Assembly: GCA_037130455.1 (NCBI GenBank)
Contig: JBAXSZ010000040.1
Coordinates: forward strand, 1-15,489
Length of the DNA: 15,489 nt
DNA from: CAIMZW01 sp037130455
GTDB taxonomy: Bacteria > Actinomycetota > Actinomycetes > Nanopelagicales > Nanopelagicaceae
Reading direction: 5' to 3'
In this document: positions 5,877 to 12,499 of the stretch, piece by piece
Position numbering within the stretch: position 1 is the first letter of the stretch
Layout of the letters: each line of letters opens with the position of its first letter
The notes under the pieces: generated by a model
The model's database searches: none
Told to the model about the DNA's origin: nothing
What the model saw: only the letters and a program-made list of their open reading frames with translations
Made by a program: the position numbers and the translations under genes

Positions 5877-7271
5877 CTAACCAACCTCCACCGGCGCCAA
5901 CTCTGGCAACCAAGCAATGGCCTCCGCTAAGAATTTACCCTCTGCTTCTAATTGACAGAAAATTCCCGTAGTACCCAAAGTGACACGGTGGATCAACATA
6001 TATTCAGGTGGCAGGTTTAATTGGAATCCAATTTTCGCCGTTGGATTTCGCGGATCGCCGACACGTTGAGATTGGTCACGCAACCATTCACGGGAATATC
6101 GGAAGGTTTCGGTTCGCAGCGGTTCCACCAATGGGATGAGAAAATCTAAAACTAATTGGGGATCAACATCCACGTCGGAAAGGACGAAACCATCTTCTTT
6201 GAAACCTTCGTAAAGTGCCGTGGCATCACCTTCCAAAGCATTCCTAAGTAATCGCTTGAAAGGTTCCGGGAAGCCATTTGGTAGGCGATTGCAGGCGCCG
6301 AAGTCCAAAACTCCCAGACGACCATCATCTAGCAAGCGGAAATTTCCTGGATGTGGATCTGCGTGCAATAGACCCGCACGAATGGGGGAGGTGAAATGGA
6401 ATCGTGCCAACTTCATTCCGGCGTTATTTCGCTGCGCTCTGGTTCCCTTTGCGATGATTTTGGAAAGTGGCGTGCCTTCCATCCATTCGCTGACAATCAC
6501 TTTGTCCGAGAAGGTAACTACCTTGGGAATTGCAATATCTGGGTCGCCGTCATAAACCTGTGAATACTTTTGCTGTGCTTCTGCCTCATATTTGTAATCG
6601 ACCTCTTCAATAATCCGTGCACGCAATTCTTCCAACAACGGTTTCATATCTAGGCCGGGCATAAATAGTTGAAAGATTTTTCCGAATCGTTGAATTTGAT
6701 TGAGGTCAGAAATTAGCGCTTCTGCTGCACCTGGGTATTGAATCTTGACGGCAACAGTTCGGCCATCTTTCCACTGGGCTTTATGGACTTGGCCAATGGA
6801 GGCGGATGCAGCGGGCTTGTCATTGAATGAAGCGAAATTATCGCGCCAATCTTCGCCTAACTCTTTGGCCAGAACGCTATGAACAACACGCGCCGGCAAC
6901 GGAGGAGCGGACTCTTGTAGTTTAGTTAACGTTTCGCGGTATGGCTTGGCAATTTCTTCGGGGAGGGCGGCCTCGAAAACTGAGAGCGCCTGGCCAAACT
7001 TCATGGCTCCACCTTTGAGCTCACCTAAAACTTTAAATACTTGCTCCGCAGTTTTTTCTTGGATTTCGCCGAAGACCATAGATCCGGATTGCCCAACTAA
7101 CTGGCGTCCAAAACCAATGGCGCTGCGACCAGCCAAGGACAAAGGAAGGGCAGCTAATTTCGCAGTTCGCGATGAAGTAGAGCGGGGGATCGATTTATTT
7201 TCTTTAGTTTTATCGGGCACTGCGCCATTGTTATATAACTTCGAAACATCCGCAGAGCGAGTGAGGCTCAT
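5877..7271 (-). CDS. ABC1/AarF (UbiB-like) atypical kinase
   Basis: 464 residues from the ATG at 7271; a further ATG at 7301 would add ten residues and deepen the overlap with the upstream gene. Numbering from the ATG at 7301, the ABC1 features are the KxGQ motif at 101-104 (KFGQALS), the Ala-rich loop near 164-172 (AASASIGQV), the catalytic Lys186 in VAVKIQ, the Glu-rich EEVDYKYEAEA near 232-242, HADPHPGN at 313-320, and DFG at 333-335. Proteins of this family are ATP-binding atypical kinases or ATPases; UbiB/COQ8 members support quinone and lipid biosynthesis. Many actinobacteria carry such a gene beside the ThiF-like gene. It overlaps that gene by 41 bases, so the pair is probably translated together. 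No C-terminal membrane helices like those of proteobacterial UbiB are evident. The actinobacterial role is unproven. Confidence 0.9.
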   Translation of the reverse strand: MSLTRSADVSKLYNNGAVPDKTKENKSIPRSTSSRTAKLAALPLSLAGRSAIGFGRQLVGQSGSMVFGEIQEKTAEQVFKVLGELKGGAMKFGQALSVFEAALPEEIAKPYRETLTKLQESAPPLPARVVHSVLAKELGEDWRDNFASFNDKPAASASIGQVHKAQWKDGRTVAVKIQYPGAAEALISDLNQIQRFGKIFQLFMPGLDMKPLLEELRARIIEEVDYKYEAEAQQKYSQVYDGDPDIAIPKVVTFSDKVIVSEWMEGTPLSKIIAKGTRAQRNNAGMKLARFHFTSPIRAGLLHADPHPGNFRLLDDGRLGVLDFGACNRLPNGFPEPFKRLLRNALEGDATALYEGFKEDGFVLSDVDVDPQLVLDFLIPLVEPLRTETFRYSREWLRDQSQRVGDPRNPTAKIGFQLNLPPEYMLIHRVTLGTTGIFCQLEAEGKFLAEAIAWLPELAPVEVG

Positions 7272-8352
7272 GGTAAATGTGTTCTGGGTTACATGGCTCA
7301 AAGAGGTTGATTCGTATTGATTTTCCGATCAGTTCCGTACTCCCAGTATCAGCAAGTTCGCAGATATATAACGCTATCAGGCCAGTTATGTATGCAGTTG
7401 CGGAAGCTGGGATTTCCGGGGCGGAATCTAAAATCGCTGACATTTCGATCCGATGGGAAAGATCGTCATCACCGATTCTTTTCAATGAAACACAGCGCAG
7501 ACATGGGCTTTTTCCAGGAAGAACCAATGGGCCAATTTCAATCTGCGATTCATAGAGGGGGGAGATTTGTAAGTGGGCAGTACCTTCGCTCATCCACCTT
7601 TGCAAGTAATCTGGTTGCGCCATTTCAGTGCTGATAATGAGTGAAGGTCGTTTCGGAAAAGTATCTGACTCAGAATTTTCCAACTGCGAGTTTCGAGAAA
7701 CCATTTCTATCGCCTGGCTCTTTCGAACTCCGATATCGCTGATTCTCAGCGCCATGCCGCAGAGGTCGATGGGCTTGACTATTTCTTGAGCGAAACTTTT
7801 ATCAATGTCTCGCATCAAAGCGCGATCGCCGGCGATGATTTTTGTATTGGTAAAACCACTTGCCTGCAAAATAGAGAGCAGGCCAATCGCCAGACGTTTG
7901 GTGCCGAAGATCAAAACCGAGAAATCTCGTCGTACTTTTTCTAGCGCCCGAGCTTCATCCATAGGGATTAGACGCCAATCGGATAAGGAGTGCTCGGGTT
8001 GTAACCGCTCTCTAAAGTTTCGTTGACTTTGGTTGAGGTCGGTTACAAATGAGATTTCTGCGCTTTCTTGTAACTTTATTAAGCCGGCCATTACCAGTTC
8101 CCGCATCATCCGGACTAGCTCTTCTTCGCCATTCTGGGCATGTTCGAGGAAGTATGTAATGGGCAATTGACCGTTGACCTCTTTGAAAAGAAGGGCAATT
8201 GGTGAATCTGAATAGAGCAGACCACGAATAGGCGTGCCGATGTAGAAATCCCGTGCTCGATTGATATTCAACAACATTCGAACCCCTGCCTTAAACCGGG
8301 GAAAGAAGGTGCGATATGTGTCAATCCAAAGCGCAGTTGCTGGGTCCATCAC
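7231..8352 (-). CDS. ThiF/E1-like protein, degenerate (TOMM cyclodehydratase leader-binding type)
   Basis: 373 residues. The N-terminal 130 residues resemble the winged-helix-like region of TOMM cyclodehydratase partners; residues 144-330 resemble a ThiF/E1 Rossmann fold. Two cysteine pairs, Cys284/Cys287 (CLRC) and Cys367/Cys369 (LCGC after EPH), fit the structural zinc site of E1-like proteins. The nucleotide loop, normally a GxGGxG type, reads LIFGTKRLAIG here, so ATP use is doubtful. Databases often label such actinobacterial proteins TOMM precursor leader-binding proteins, but no YcaO gene is in the window. The start is GTG at 8352 (GGAG 10 bases upstream) or the ATG right behind it at 8349. 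A 30-codon ORF ends 17 bases upstream, and a hairpin covers the ribosome site. Its 3' end overlaps the kinase gene. Confidence 0.78.
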   Translation of the reverse strand: MMDPATALWIDTYRTFFPRFKAGVRMLLNINRARDFYIGTPIRGLLYSDSPIALLFKEVNGQLPITYFLEHAQNGEEELVRMMRELVMAGLIKLQESAEISFVTDLNQSQRNFRERLQPEHSLSDWRLIPMDEARALEKVRRDFSVLIFGTKRLAIGLLSILQASGFTNTKIIAGDRALMRDIDKSFAQEIVKPIDLCGMALRISDIGVRKSQAIEMVSRNSQLENSESDTFPKRPSLIISTEMAQPDYLQRWMSEGTAHLQISPLYESQIEIGPLVLPGKSPCLRCVSLKRIGDDDLSHRIEMSAILDSAPEIPASATAYITGLIALYICELADTGSTELIGKSIRINLFEPCNPEHIYHEPHSLCGCFEVI

Positions 8353-8360
8353 CGGGTAAG

Positions 8361-8386
8361 GATCTCCAACTAGAAAGTTAGAGATC
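8361..8386 (-). promoter_or_regulatory. Hairpin covering the ribosome site of the ThiF-like gene
   Basis: An almost perfect palindrome, GATCTC-c-AACT-agaa-AGTT-a-GAGATC, spans 26 bases. In the minus-strand message its 3' arm contains the GGAG that should bind the ribosome ahead of the GTG at 8352, so folding would hide it. The 5' arm lies inside the end of the 30-codon ORF, so ribosomes translating that ORF would open the stem. A second, shorter palindrome (CTCACGTGAG, 8388-8397) abuts it. Confidence 0.45.
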
Positions 8387-8462
8387 GCTCACGTGAGGAG
8401 TCATTGTGGAGAACGGCATCGTTGCCAACGGATAGCAGTTGGCCGATTACCAAGACGGCCAT
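8370..8462 (-). CDS. Candidate 30-aa microprotein or leader peptide upstream of the ThiF-like gene
   Basis: ATG at 8462, TAG at 8370-8372. The upstream message is TTTTAAAGGATTTTT then ATG, a good AAAGGA ribosome site with five bases of spacing. The peptide has a hydrophobic N-terminal half (MAVLVIGQLLSVGND) and a polar second half (AVLHNDSSRERSLTF). It lies between the terminator of the DUF5679 gene and the ThiF-like start, so it probably opens a new transcript made from the AT-rich stretch at 8463-8500. It could be a translated leader that controls the hairpin downstream, a conserved microprotein, or, since the neighbour belongs to a RiPP leader-binding family, a substrate peptide. The last idea is speculation: no Cys is present and no YcaO gene is nearby. 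Confidence 0.45.
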   Translation of the reverse strand: MAVLVIGQLLSVGNDAVLHNDSSRERSLTF

Positions 8463-8500
8463 AAAAATCCTTTAAAATCTTAAAAATATTGCACATGGCA

Positions 8501-8532
8501 AAACAAAACGCCCCCAACTAATGTTGGAGGCG
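8501..8532 (-). terminator. Rho-independent terminator after the DUF5679 gene
   Basis: On the minus strand a 10-bp stem (CGCCTCCAAC / GTTGGGGGCG, one G-U pair) with loop ATTA is followed by TTTTGTTT. It lies 21 bases past the TAA region of the DUF5679 gene, and separates it from the ThiF-like unit. Confidence 0.88.
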
Positions 8533-8553
8533 CTTCATTACATCTTGTGAGTC

Positions 8554-8712
8554 TTATGCCTTGCCCAAAATACGATTGACCTTGGTGCCACAGACTGGAC
8601 AAATACCCTGTGCCATGCGACGACCAGAATCAGAGACTTTCACGTGTCCTTCGAAGGAACGCTTCTCCTTGCACTTTACGCAGTAGGCCTCACCCTTATA
8701 TTCCTCGGCCAT
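8554..8712 (-). CDS. DUF5679-type small zinc-ribbon protein
   Basis: 52 residues from the ATG at 8712, which has a very good ribosome site (GGAGG, 6 bases before). An in-frame start 24 bases upstream would only add eight residues and cut across the site. Two Cys pairs, Cys11/Cys14 (CVKC) and Cys38/Cys41 (CPVC), about 24 residues apart form a zinc ribbon like that of ribosomal or RNA-polymerase accessory proteins; the rest is basic (KEKR, GRR, NRILGKA). This matches the short actinobacterial DUF5679 family, of unknown function, possibly binding nucleic acid or ribosomes. It has its own terminator downstream and a weak hairpin in its leader, so it looks like a single-gene transcript. Confidence 0.85.
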   Translation of the reverse strand: MAEEYKGEAYCVKCKEKRSFEGHVKVSDSGRRMAQGICPVCGTKVNRILGKA

Positions 8713-8740
8713 ATTGACCCTCCTATCGCCGCACACTCAA

Positions 8741-8761
8741 AAGTCGGGAGCCTCCCGTCTT
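8741..8761 (-). promoter_or_regulatory. Short hairpin between the peptidase and DUF5679 genes (weak terminator or leader structure)
   Basis: The minus strand reads AAG-a-CGGGA-ggc-TCCCG-a-CTT followed by TTG: five GC-rich pairs, a mismatch, then three more pairs and a run of only four T. It could end the transcript of the YgjP-like gene (stop at 8834) or sit in the leader of the DUF5679 message. The 121-base gap has nothing else clear. Confidence 0.35.
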
Positions 8762-8833
8762 AAGCGTGCGTATGAGAGCACCCTACCCCGATTTACGCCT
8801 GTAAGGTCGAATTTGAGCCTGAAATGTGGAATC

Positions 8834-9496
8834 TCAATCAAAAGAGGGTGGACTTTTCCCTGCAGGTAGGTCGTTTAATCCAGCTTCGTAGCCATCCAGA
8901 TAGGCCTGAGCCCGATCTCGCTCTGGAAAGCGCTCCAGCAGGGCGGTAAAGGCCTTGCCGTGGTCAGGAATCCGCAGGTGGATTAATTCGTGGAAGATCA
9001 CCCAATCTAGGACGTAGGCCGGAACGGTGGCCAAACGATCAGAAAGTCGGATGGTCCGATCCACCGTGGTGCAGGAACCCCATCGATCCTTCATCTTTCG
9101 CCAGGTGATACTGGCTGGGCGCTCGCTAAATTCCGGCAGCAGGTTGGCAAGGAGCTCATCGGCTTTGGCGGAAAGCTCAGATTCGGTCCGCAGCGAACGA
9201 GATTCCCGCGTCAGGAGCATGGCGATCATCTCTGGGATTAGCTCTGCTTCTTGGCGTTTGGTGGTTCGGGCCGGGATATGGATTTCGATAATTCCATTTC
9301 GCCGAAGGGCGCTGATGCTCTTCTTGCGCCTGGTACTTCGAACTATTTTGTAATCTGGCAATGTGGGATCTGGTCTTGCAGGCGTACCAATGGTCGGACG
9401 CGAGGGGCTAGGGCTGCGACGATCTGTCGATTCTTTTTTCACGGCGGCGAAGATATCTTCGAAGAAGGAGCCTTGAATAAAGTTTTCCACCGACAA
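8834..9496 (-). CDS. YgjP/SprT-like M48 metallopeptidase (DUF45)
   Basis: 220 residues. The zincin signature is intact: HELIH at 169-173 with Glu170 as catalytic base, a third His at 179 in DHGKAF, and the family marker RWGSC at 138-142. The length and the C-terminal position of the motif fit the YgjP-like group (PF01863), cytoplasmic proteins of unclear substrate; relatives of the fold act on DNA-protein crosslinks. The first 45 residues are polar and Pro/Arg-rich, probably disordered. The start is TTG at 9496, with AGGGGGA nine bases before it; the GTG two codons later is an alternative. An in-frame TAA three codons upstream excludes a longer form. A cluster of DnaA-box-like sites lies directly upstream. 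Confidence 0.87.
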   Translation of the reverse strand: MSVENFIQGSFFEDIFAAVKKESTDRRSPSPSRPTIGTPARPDPTLPDYKIVRSTRRKKSISALRRNGIIEIHIPARTTKRQEAELIPEMIAMLLTRESRSLRTESELSAKADELLANLLPEFSERPASITWRKMKDRWGSCTTVDRTIRLSDRLATVPAYVLDWVIFHELIHLRIPDHGKAFTALLERFPERDRAQAYLDGYEAGLNDLPAGKSPPSFD

Positions 9497-9502
9497 TTGA
9501 AG

Positions 9503-9534
9503 TTATCCCCCTATTCTCCACAGAGTTATCAACA
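9503..9534. promoter_or_regulatory. Three near-consensus DnaA boxes in helical phase
   Basis: On the plus strand TTATCCCCC (9503-9511), TTCTCCACA (9514-9522) and TTATCAACA (9526-9534) start 11 and 12 bases apart. Compared with TTATCCACA they differ at two, one and one positions. The cluster abuts the start of the YgjP-like gene and an AT-rich stretch follows at about 9590-9720. No dnaA or dnaN is in the window, so this may be a DnaA-responsive promoter or a titration site rather than oriC. Confidence 0.4.
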
Positions 9535-9669
9535 GATGCCCGTTGACCACACGCTAAGGCTAGACCTTTGTTCCTGTTGGACGCGTAATTAAATCGCCCT
9601 TGCAGAGAAACTTTAATTCAATCAGATTGCGCGAAGATGAAATCTAGATGCAGAACATTTCGAGTAAAA

Positions 9670-9701
9670 AAATATTTGTCAATGAAAATAATCAAATATT
9701 T
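9670..9701. repeat. 9-bp inverted repeat in AT-rich DNA
   Basis: AAATATTTG (9670-9678) and CAAATATTT (9693-9701) are perfect complements around a 14-base spacer. They lie within the 380-base gap 9497-9876, in its most AT-rich part. Possible roles are an operator, a duplex-unwinding segment or a weak hairpin; no gene is visible here. Confidence 0.35.
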
Positions 9702-9774
9702 ACGCCATTATTTTCACATCTCTTGCACTTATGCTCGGTTGATAATCCGCGCATCTTGTCGTAGGTTTCAACCA

Positions 9775-9855
9775 CGAAGTCCTCGGATAACCGTTCAGTG
9801 TCTGCAAGGGGAAGGCAGACAAAGAATCGTGCGCCCGGGGACTTCGCCTTTTTTT
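9775..9855 (+). ncRNA. Candidate structured small RNA or complex terminator, plus strand
   Basis: A 12-bp stem (9775-9786 with 9835-9846, CGAAGTCCTCGG / CCGGGGACTTCG) encloses a second perfect hairpin, TGTCTGC (9799-9805) with GCAGACA (9815-9821) around an AAGGGGAAG loop. The outer stem is followed by CC and seven T at 9849-9855, as in an intrinsic terminator read left to right. One outer pair is U-G on the plus strand and would be A-C on the minus strand, so the plus strand is the folding one. The nearest plus-strand gene upstream is more than 4 kb away, so a terminator alone would have no gene to end; a small RNA with its own promoter is more sensible. A GATAAT at 9741-9746 is a possible -10 box. 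I do not match it to a named RNA family; SRP RNA, tmRNA and tRNA signatures are absent. Confidence 0.45.
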
Positions 9856-9876
9856 GGCTAATTACTTCTGATCGGT

Positions 9877-11181
9877 TTATAACAACCCAGATAAATCATC
9901 GGGAACCGTGGTGCTCTGAAGGAATTTTTCTACATCATCTAGATCGGCTGCCGTTGGTAGAAAAGCTGGATCTTCCCAACGACTATCTCTGCCTTCAACC
10001 GAGCGTAATACAAAGACTTCAGCCCAAAAATTGGTGCATTCTCTAGTCAATCGAGGGGTGACTTCCAAACCTAATAACGTTGCAAATAGTTGTTGCGTAG
10101 GCGAAGAGGCAGCTCTTCGTCTGCGAAGTGTTTCTGTCAACGCAGGCAATGATGGAATTCGATCACCTGCTGTTGTAGTGACGACGTGATCAATCCAACC
10201 CTCGATGAGCGCCAAAATCATTTCCAATTTTGCAAGTGCGCGATCTTGTTCTGCAGATTGTTCCGGAGTAAAGAGTCCTTGGCTAATGGCTGCGGAAATT
10301 GATTCGGGATTATTGATATCTAGTTCTCCAGAGTTGACGGCAGTTTCTGCTTGTCGTTGTACTGATTCCAAATCGACGCGAATGCCGCTGCCATATGCAG
10401 CAAATGCTTCATAAATATAATCAGATAGCCAAGGTGTATGAGTAAATAACCGCGCTGCCGCTGCTTCGCGAAGCGCCAGGAAAATACGAATTTCGCGCTC
10501 TGGAATATCTAAGCCTTCACCCCATGTAGCAATGTTCTGCGGTATTAAATGGGTATCGATCTTTGCATAGAGCGGGATAGCAACATCATGGGAACCAGTA
10601 ACGCTGGTGGCTAAGAGCCCAATGGACTGACCCAGTTGTGTTGCGATCATTGAGCCCATGAAGGAACGCAAGAGAGATCCGATTCCCTGCAACATCTCAG
10701 GTGACTCCATACCTTCAGGTAGACCAAATTGGCCGCCCATGGCTGCTCCTGAATCTGTAATCACTTTTGAAAGCGCGGTTGCCATTCCCTCGGCCAACGG
10801 CTCTACTAATTTTTGCCAACCGGTGAGCGATGCATCTAACCAATCGCGACGACTCCATGCCGGCTGCAAAGTCTGAGTAGTTGCTGGAAAGAAAGTTGCT
10901 TCATCCATCCAGATATTTGCAATATCGAGCGCCTCCTTAATCTGACCGGACTCGTGGGTCCCGACAAATTCTTCTGGATGGCTGACTAAGAATTTGCGGG
11001 CGGTCTCGCGAAGTGTCTCAATAGCGATGAGCGGTCCGTTGCCTGAACCAGCCGAGAAAAGCGTTTGCGGTGAAATGCCAAAGTGAGCGAACTGTTGGAA
11101 GAGCGCATCAAAATTCGGCTGACCTTTGGCTGAATCATCTGAGTCGCCATCGTCAGGAGTAAAGCCAAAATTTCCGCTCAT
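9877..11181 (-). CDS. DUF2342 zincin-like protein, metal motif apparently lost
   Basis: 434 residues from the ATG at 11181, preceded by AAGGAAGG seven to eight bases away; an ATG 33 bases upstream is less likely. The protein follows the DUF2342 (Zincin_2, PF10103) family, also called F420-biosynthesis-associated: PxxFRALREA-type helix, EGWIDHVV near 327-334, RRRRA near 353-357 and a final RDSRWEDPAFLPTAADLDD segment (key part FLPTAADLDD). In relatives I recall, the helix reads LREAAHxRLF (or HExxH); here it is LREAAAARLFTHTPWL at 237-252, with Ala242 in place of that His. So the protein is probably not a working peptidase, or uses other ligands. It is divergent from the next gene and part of the conserved actinobacterial block. 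Confidence 0.85.
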   Translation of the reverse strand: MSGNFGFTPDDGDSDDSAKGQPNFDALFQQFAHFGISPQTLFSAGSGNGPLIAIETLRETARKFLVSHPEEFVGTHESGQIKEALDIANIWMDEATFFPATTQTLQPAWSRRDWLDASLTGWQKLVEPLAEGMATALSKVITDSGAAMGGQFGLPEGMESPEMLQGIGSLLRSFMGSMIATQLGQSIGLLATSVTGSHDVAIPLYAKIDTHLIPQNIATWGEGLDIPEREIRIFLALREAAAARLFTHTPWLSDYIYEAFAAYGSGIRVDLESVQRQAETAVNSGELDINNPESISAAISQGLFTPEQSAEQDRALAKLEMILALIEGWIDHVVTTTAGDRIPSLPALTETLRRRRAASSPTQQLFATLLGLEVTPRLTRECTNFWAEVFVLRSVEGRDSRWEDPAFLPTAADLDDVEKFLQSTTVPDDLSGLL

Positions 11182-11288
11182 GTGAAAACCTTCCTTAATA
11201 ACCGTCATCACCATAACCTGCTTTTCGCCGAAAACCTTCCCAATTCCCCCAAAAAATCGATGAATCGGCCGAGTGAGGTTTCATTGGC

Positions 11289-11294
11289 TAAGGT
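11289..11294 (+). promoter_or_regulatory. Possible -10 box (TAAGGT) for the small membrane protein gene
   Basis: TAAGGT fits the actinobacterial TAnnnT pattern and lies six bases before the ATG at 11301, consistent with a leaderless or near-leaderless message. The same AAGG could instead act as a ribosome site seven bases before that ATG. No good -35 is seen. Confidence 0.3.
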
Positions 11295-11300
11295 ATGACT

Positions 11301-11630
11301 ATGACTTCCGCTCACACAACATCTGCCACCTTCTCAGCGCTGATCTGGTGGGTGGTTCCTGCTGTCGCGCTGATGGGTGCTATGGGCTATGTGGTTTGGG
11401 TCTCAAAATTTCAAGTCAAGTTCGATAATGAAACTAATCGCTCGGTCTCTAAGTTCCAAAACTTTCAACAGAGTTTTCAAGGCGGCAGCGTCGTGATTGC
11501 TCCAAACGCGCAACCGGCCGAAGTTTGCGAACCCGAAGCGGTGAGCAATTGGCACGTCCCAGAGCCGATATCAAGCGCTGAACCAATTGTGATTCGTCCA
11601 GATAGCGATGCCAACCCCCAAGGTTTGTAA
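11301..11630 (+). CDS. Single-pass membrane protein of unknown function
   Basis: 109 residues from the ATG at 11301. A twin ATG at 11295 directly abuts TAAGGT, too close for either ribosome binding or a -10 box, so the second ATG is taken. Residues 13-34 form one membrane helix (ALIWWVVPAVALMGAMGYVVW), listed here by its ends ALIWW and YVVW. A Lys-rich, Phe/Gln-rich stretch follows (KFQVKF, KFQNFQQSFQ), then a Pro/Glu-rich disordered tail with one Cys at 76. I do not recognise a named family. Its place between the DUF2342 gene and the YlbL-like gene is, from memory, a common arrangement for a small conserved membrane protein in actinobacteria. It is probably in one transcript with the YlbL-like gene, 24 bases on. 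Confidence 0.75.
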   Translation: MTSAHTTSATFSALIWWVVPAVALMGAMGYVVWVSKFQVKFDNETNRSVSKFQNFQQSFQGGSVVIAPNAQPAEVCEPEAVSNWHVPEPISSAEPIVIRPDSDANPQGL

Positions 11631-11654
11631 TAGATCAGTGAAAGTCCGTAGCTG

Positions 11655-12440
11655 ATGTATCGCCAAAGAATCCCGTTCATTTCGGCAGCAGTCATGGTCG
11701 TTGCCGGTTTGCTGGCATTCTTCGCGCCACTGCCGTACGCCGTGATCAAACCCGGACCCACTCAAAATGTGCTCGCCACCGCCATAAAGATTTCGGGGGT
11801 GAAAAGTTTTTCACCTTCGGGAAAATTGCTCACCACGACAGTGCTGGTTTCCAACCCAGGTGCGCGGATGATGGGCGCCGAGGTCATTATCAACTGGGTC
11901 GAGGGGGATTCGGTGATCCTGCCGAGAATCGCTCTCTACCCGAAAGAAGTAAGCGTCAAAGAGGAATTGCAGGTTGGCAAGAAAGAGATGCTCAGCTCTC
12001 AAGCCGCTGCAACGACCGCTGCGTTGGCTTGGATTACGCACACCCACACTGCTGCCCAACTTCAAGCCCTGGGCTTGGATCGTCTTACCGGGGCCAATAT
12101 CGCCATTAAATTGCAGGAAACTGGTGGGCCAAGCGCTGGTTTGGTCTTCGCCTTAGGAATTCTGGCAAAAATTGAAGGTGACGATTGGATTCGAGGCCGA
12201 ACGATCGCCGGGACCGGAACCATTGATGGAGCAGGGAATGTGGGTCCAATTGGCGGGATCGACCAGAAATTAGTCGGCGCCAGGCGTGCCGGGGCCACTG
12301 TGTTCTTGGTTCCCGCCGACAACTGCGCAGATATCACTCGTGTGCCACAGGGAATGACCATTGTGCCAGTGAATTCCTTGGTGCAAGCGATTGCAGTGTT
12401 ACGGGCATCTGGCACTTCTTACGCCTCCTGCCCACGTTGA
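11655..12440 (+). CDS. YlbL-like Lon-domain (S16) serine protease, PDZ domain missing
   Basis: 261 residues. A membrane anchor (about 9-29) leads to PLPYAVIKPGPTQN, the usual YlbL N-terminus, then the strand-rich region to SSQAAATTAALAWI (114-127). Family members of about 340 residues then have a PDZ domain; here only some 20 residues separate it from the Lon-type proteolytic domain. The Ser-Lys dyad is intact: Ser160 in GGPSAG and Lys205 in GGIDQK, with AGTGTIDGAGNVGPIGGI between. The protease should face outside the membrane and cut membrane or secreted substrates; without the PDZ domain, substrate recognition must differ. The Cys-containing PADNC is also typical. No clear ribosome site precedes the ATG. 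I saw no stop codon or frame change, so this is a compact protein, not a broken gene. Confidence 0.87.
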   Translation: MYRQRIPFISAAVMVVAGLLAFFAPLPYAVIKPGPTQNVLATAIKISGVKSFSPSGKLLTTTVLVSNPGARMMGAEVIINWVEGDSVILPRIALYPKEVSVKEELQVGKKEMLSSQAAATTAALAWITHTHTAAQLQALGLDRLTGANIAIKLQETGGPSAGLVFALGILAKIEGDDWIRGRTIAGTGTIDGAGNVGPIGGIDQKLVGARRAGATVFLVPADNCADITRVPQGMTIVPVNSLVQAIAVLRASGTSYASCPR

Positions 12441-12499
12441 TTTTGGGTTCGAACTTCTCGACCGATTAACTCCAAACCTCACGGAAAATCTCAACTAGA

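Noticed and set aside
8424..8443. GCCAAC / GTTGGC inverted repeat
   Set aside because: Falls inside the 30-codon ORF, with short arms; recorded but not called as a separate element.
9503..9720. Interpretation as the chromosomal origin
   Set aside because: No dnaA, dnaN or other origin-linked genes occur in the window and the boxes are imperfect; kept only as a DnaA-box-like cluster.
9637..9861. Plus-strand 74-codon frame across the intergenic region
   Set aside because: It has no ribosome site, is rich in Arg/Cys/Pro, and runs through the structured stems and T7; better explained by noncoding structure.
9700..9876. Minus-strand open frame with a CKRC motif ending near 9700
   Set aside because: Only a mid-frame GTG could start it (AGGA just upstream), giving about 27 residues; most of the frame lies in the stem region. 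Possible but too weak to call.
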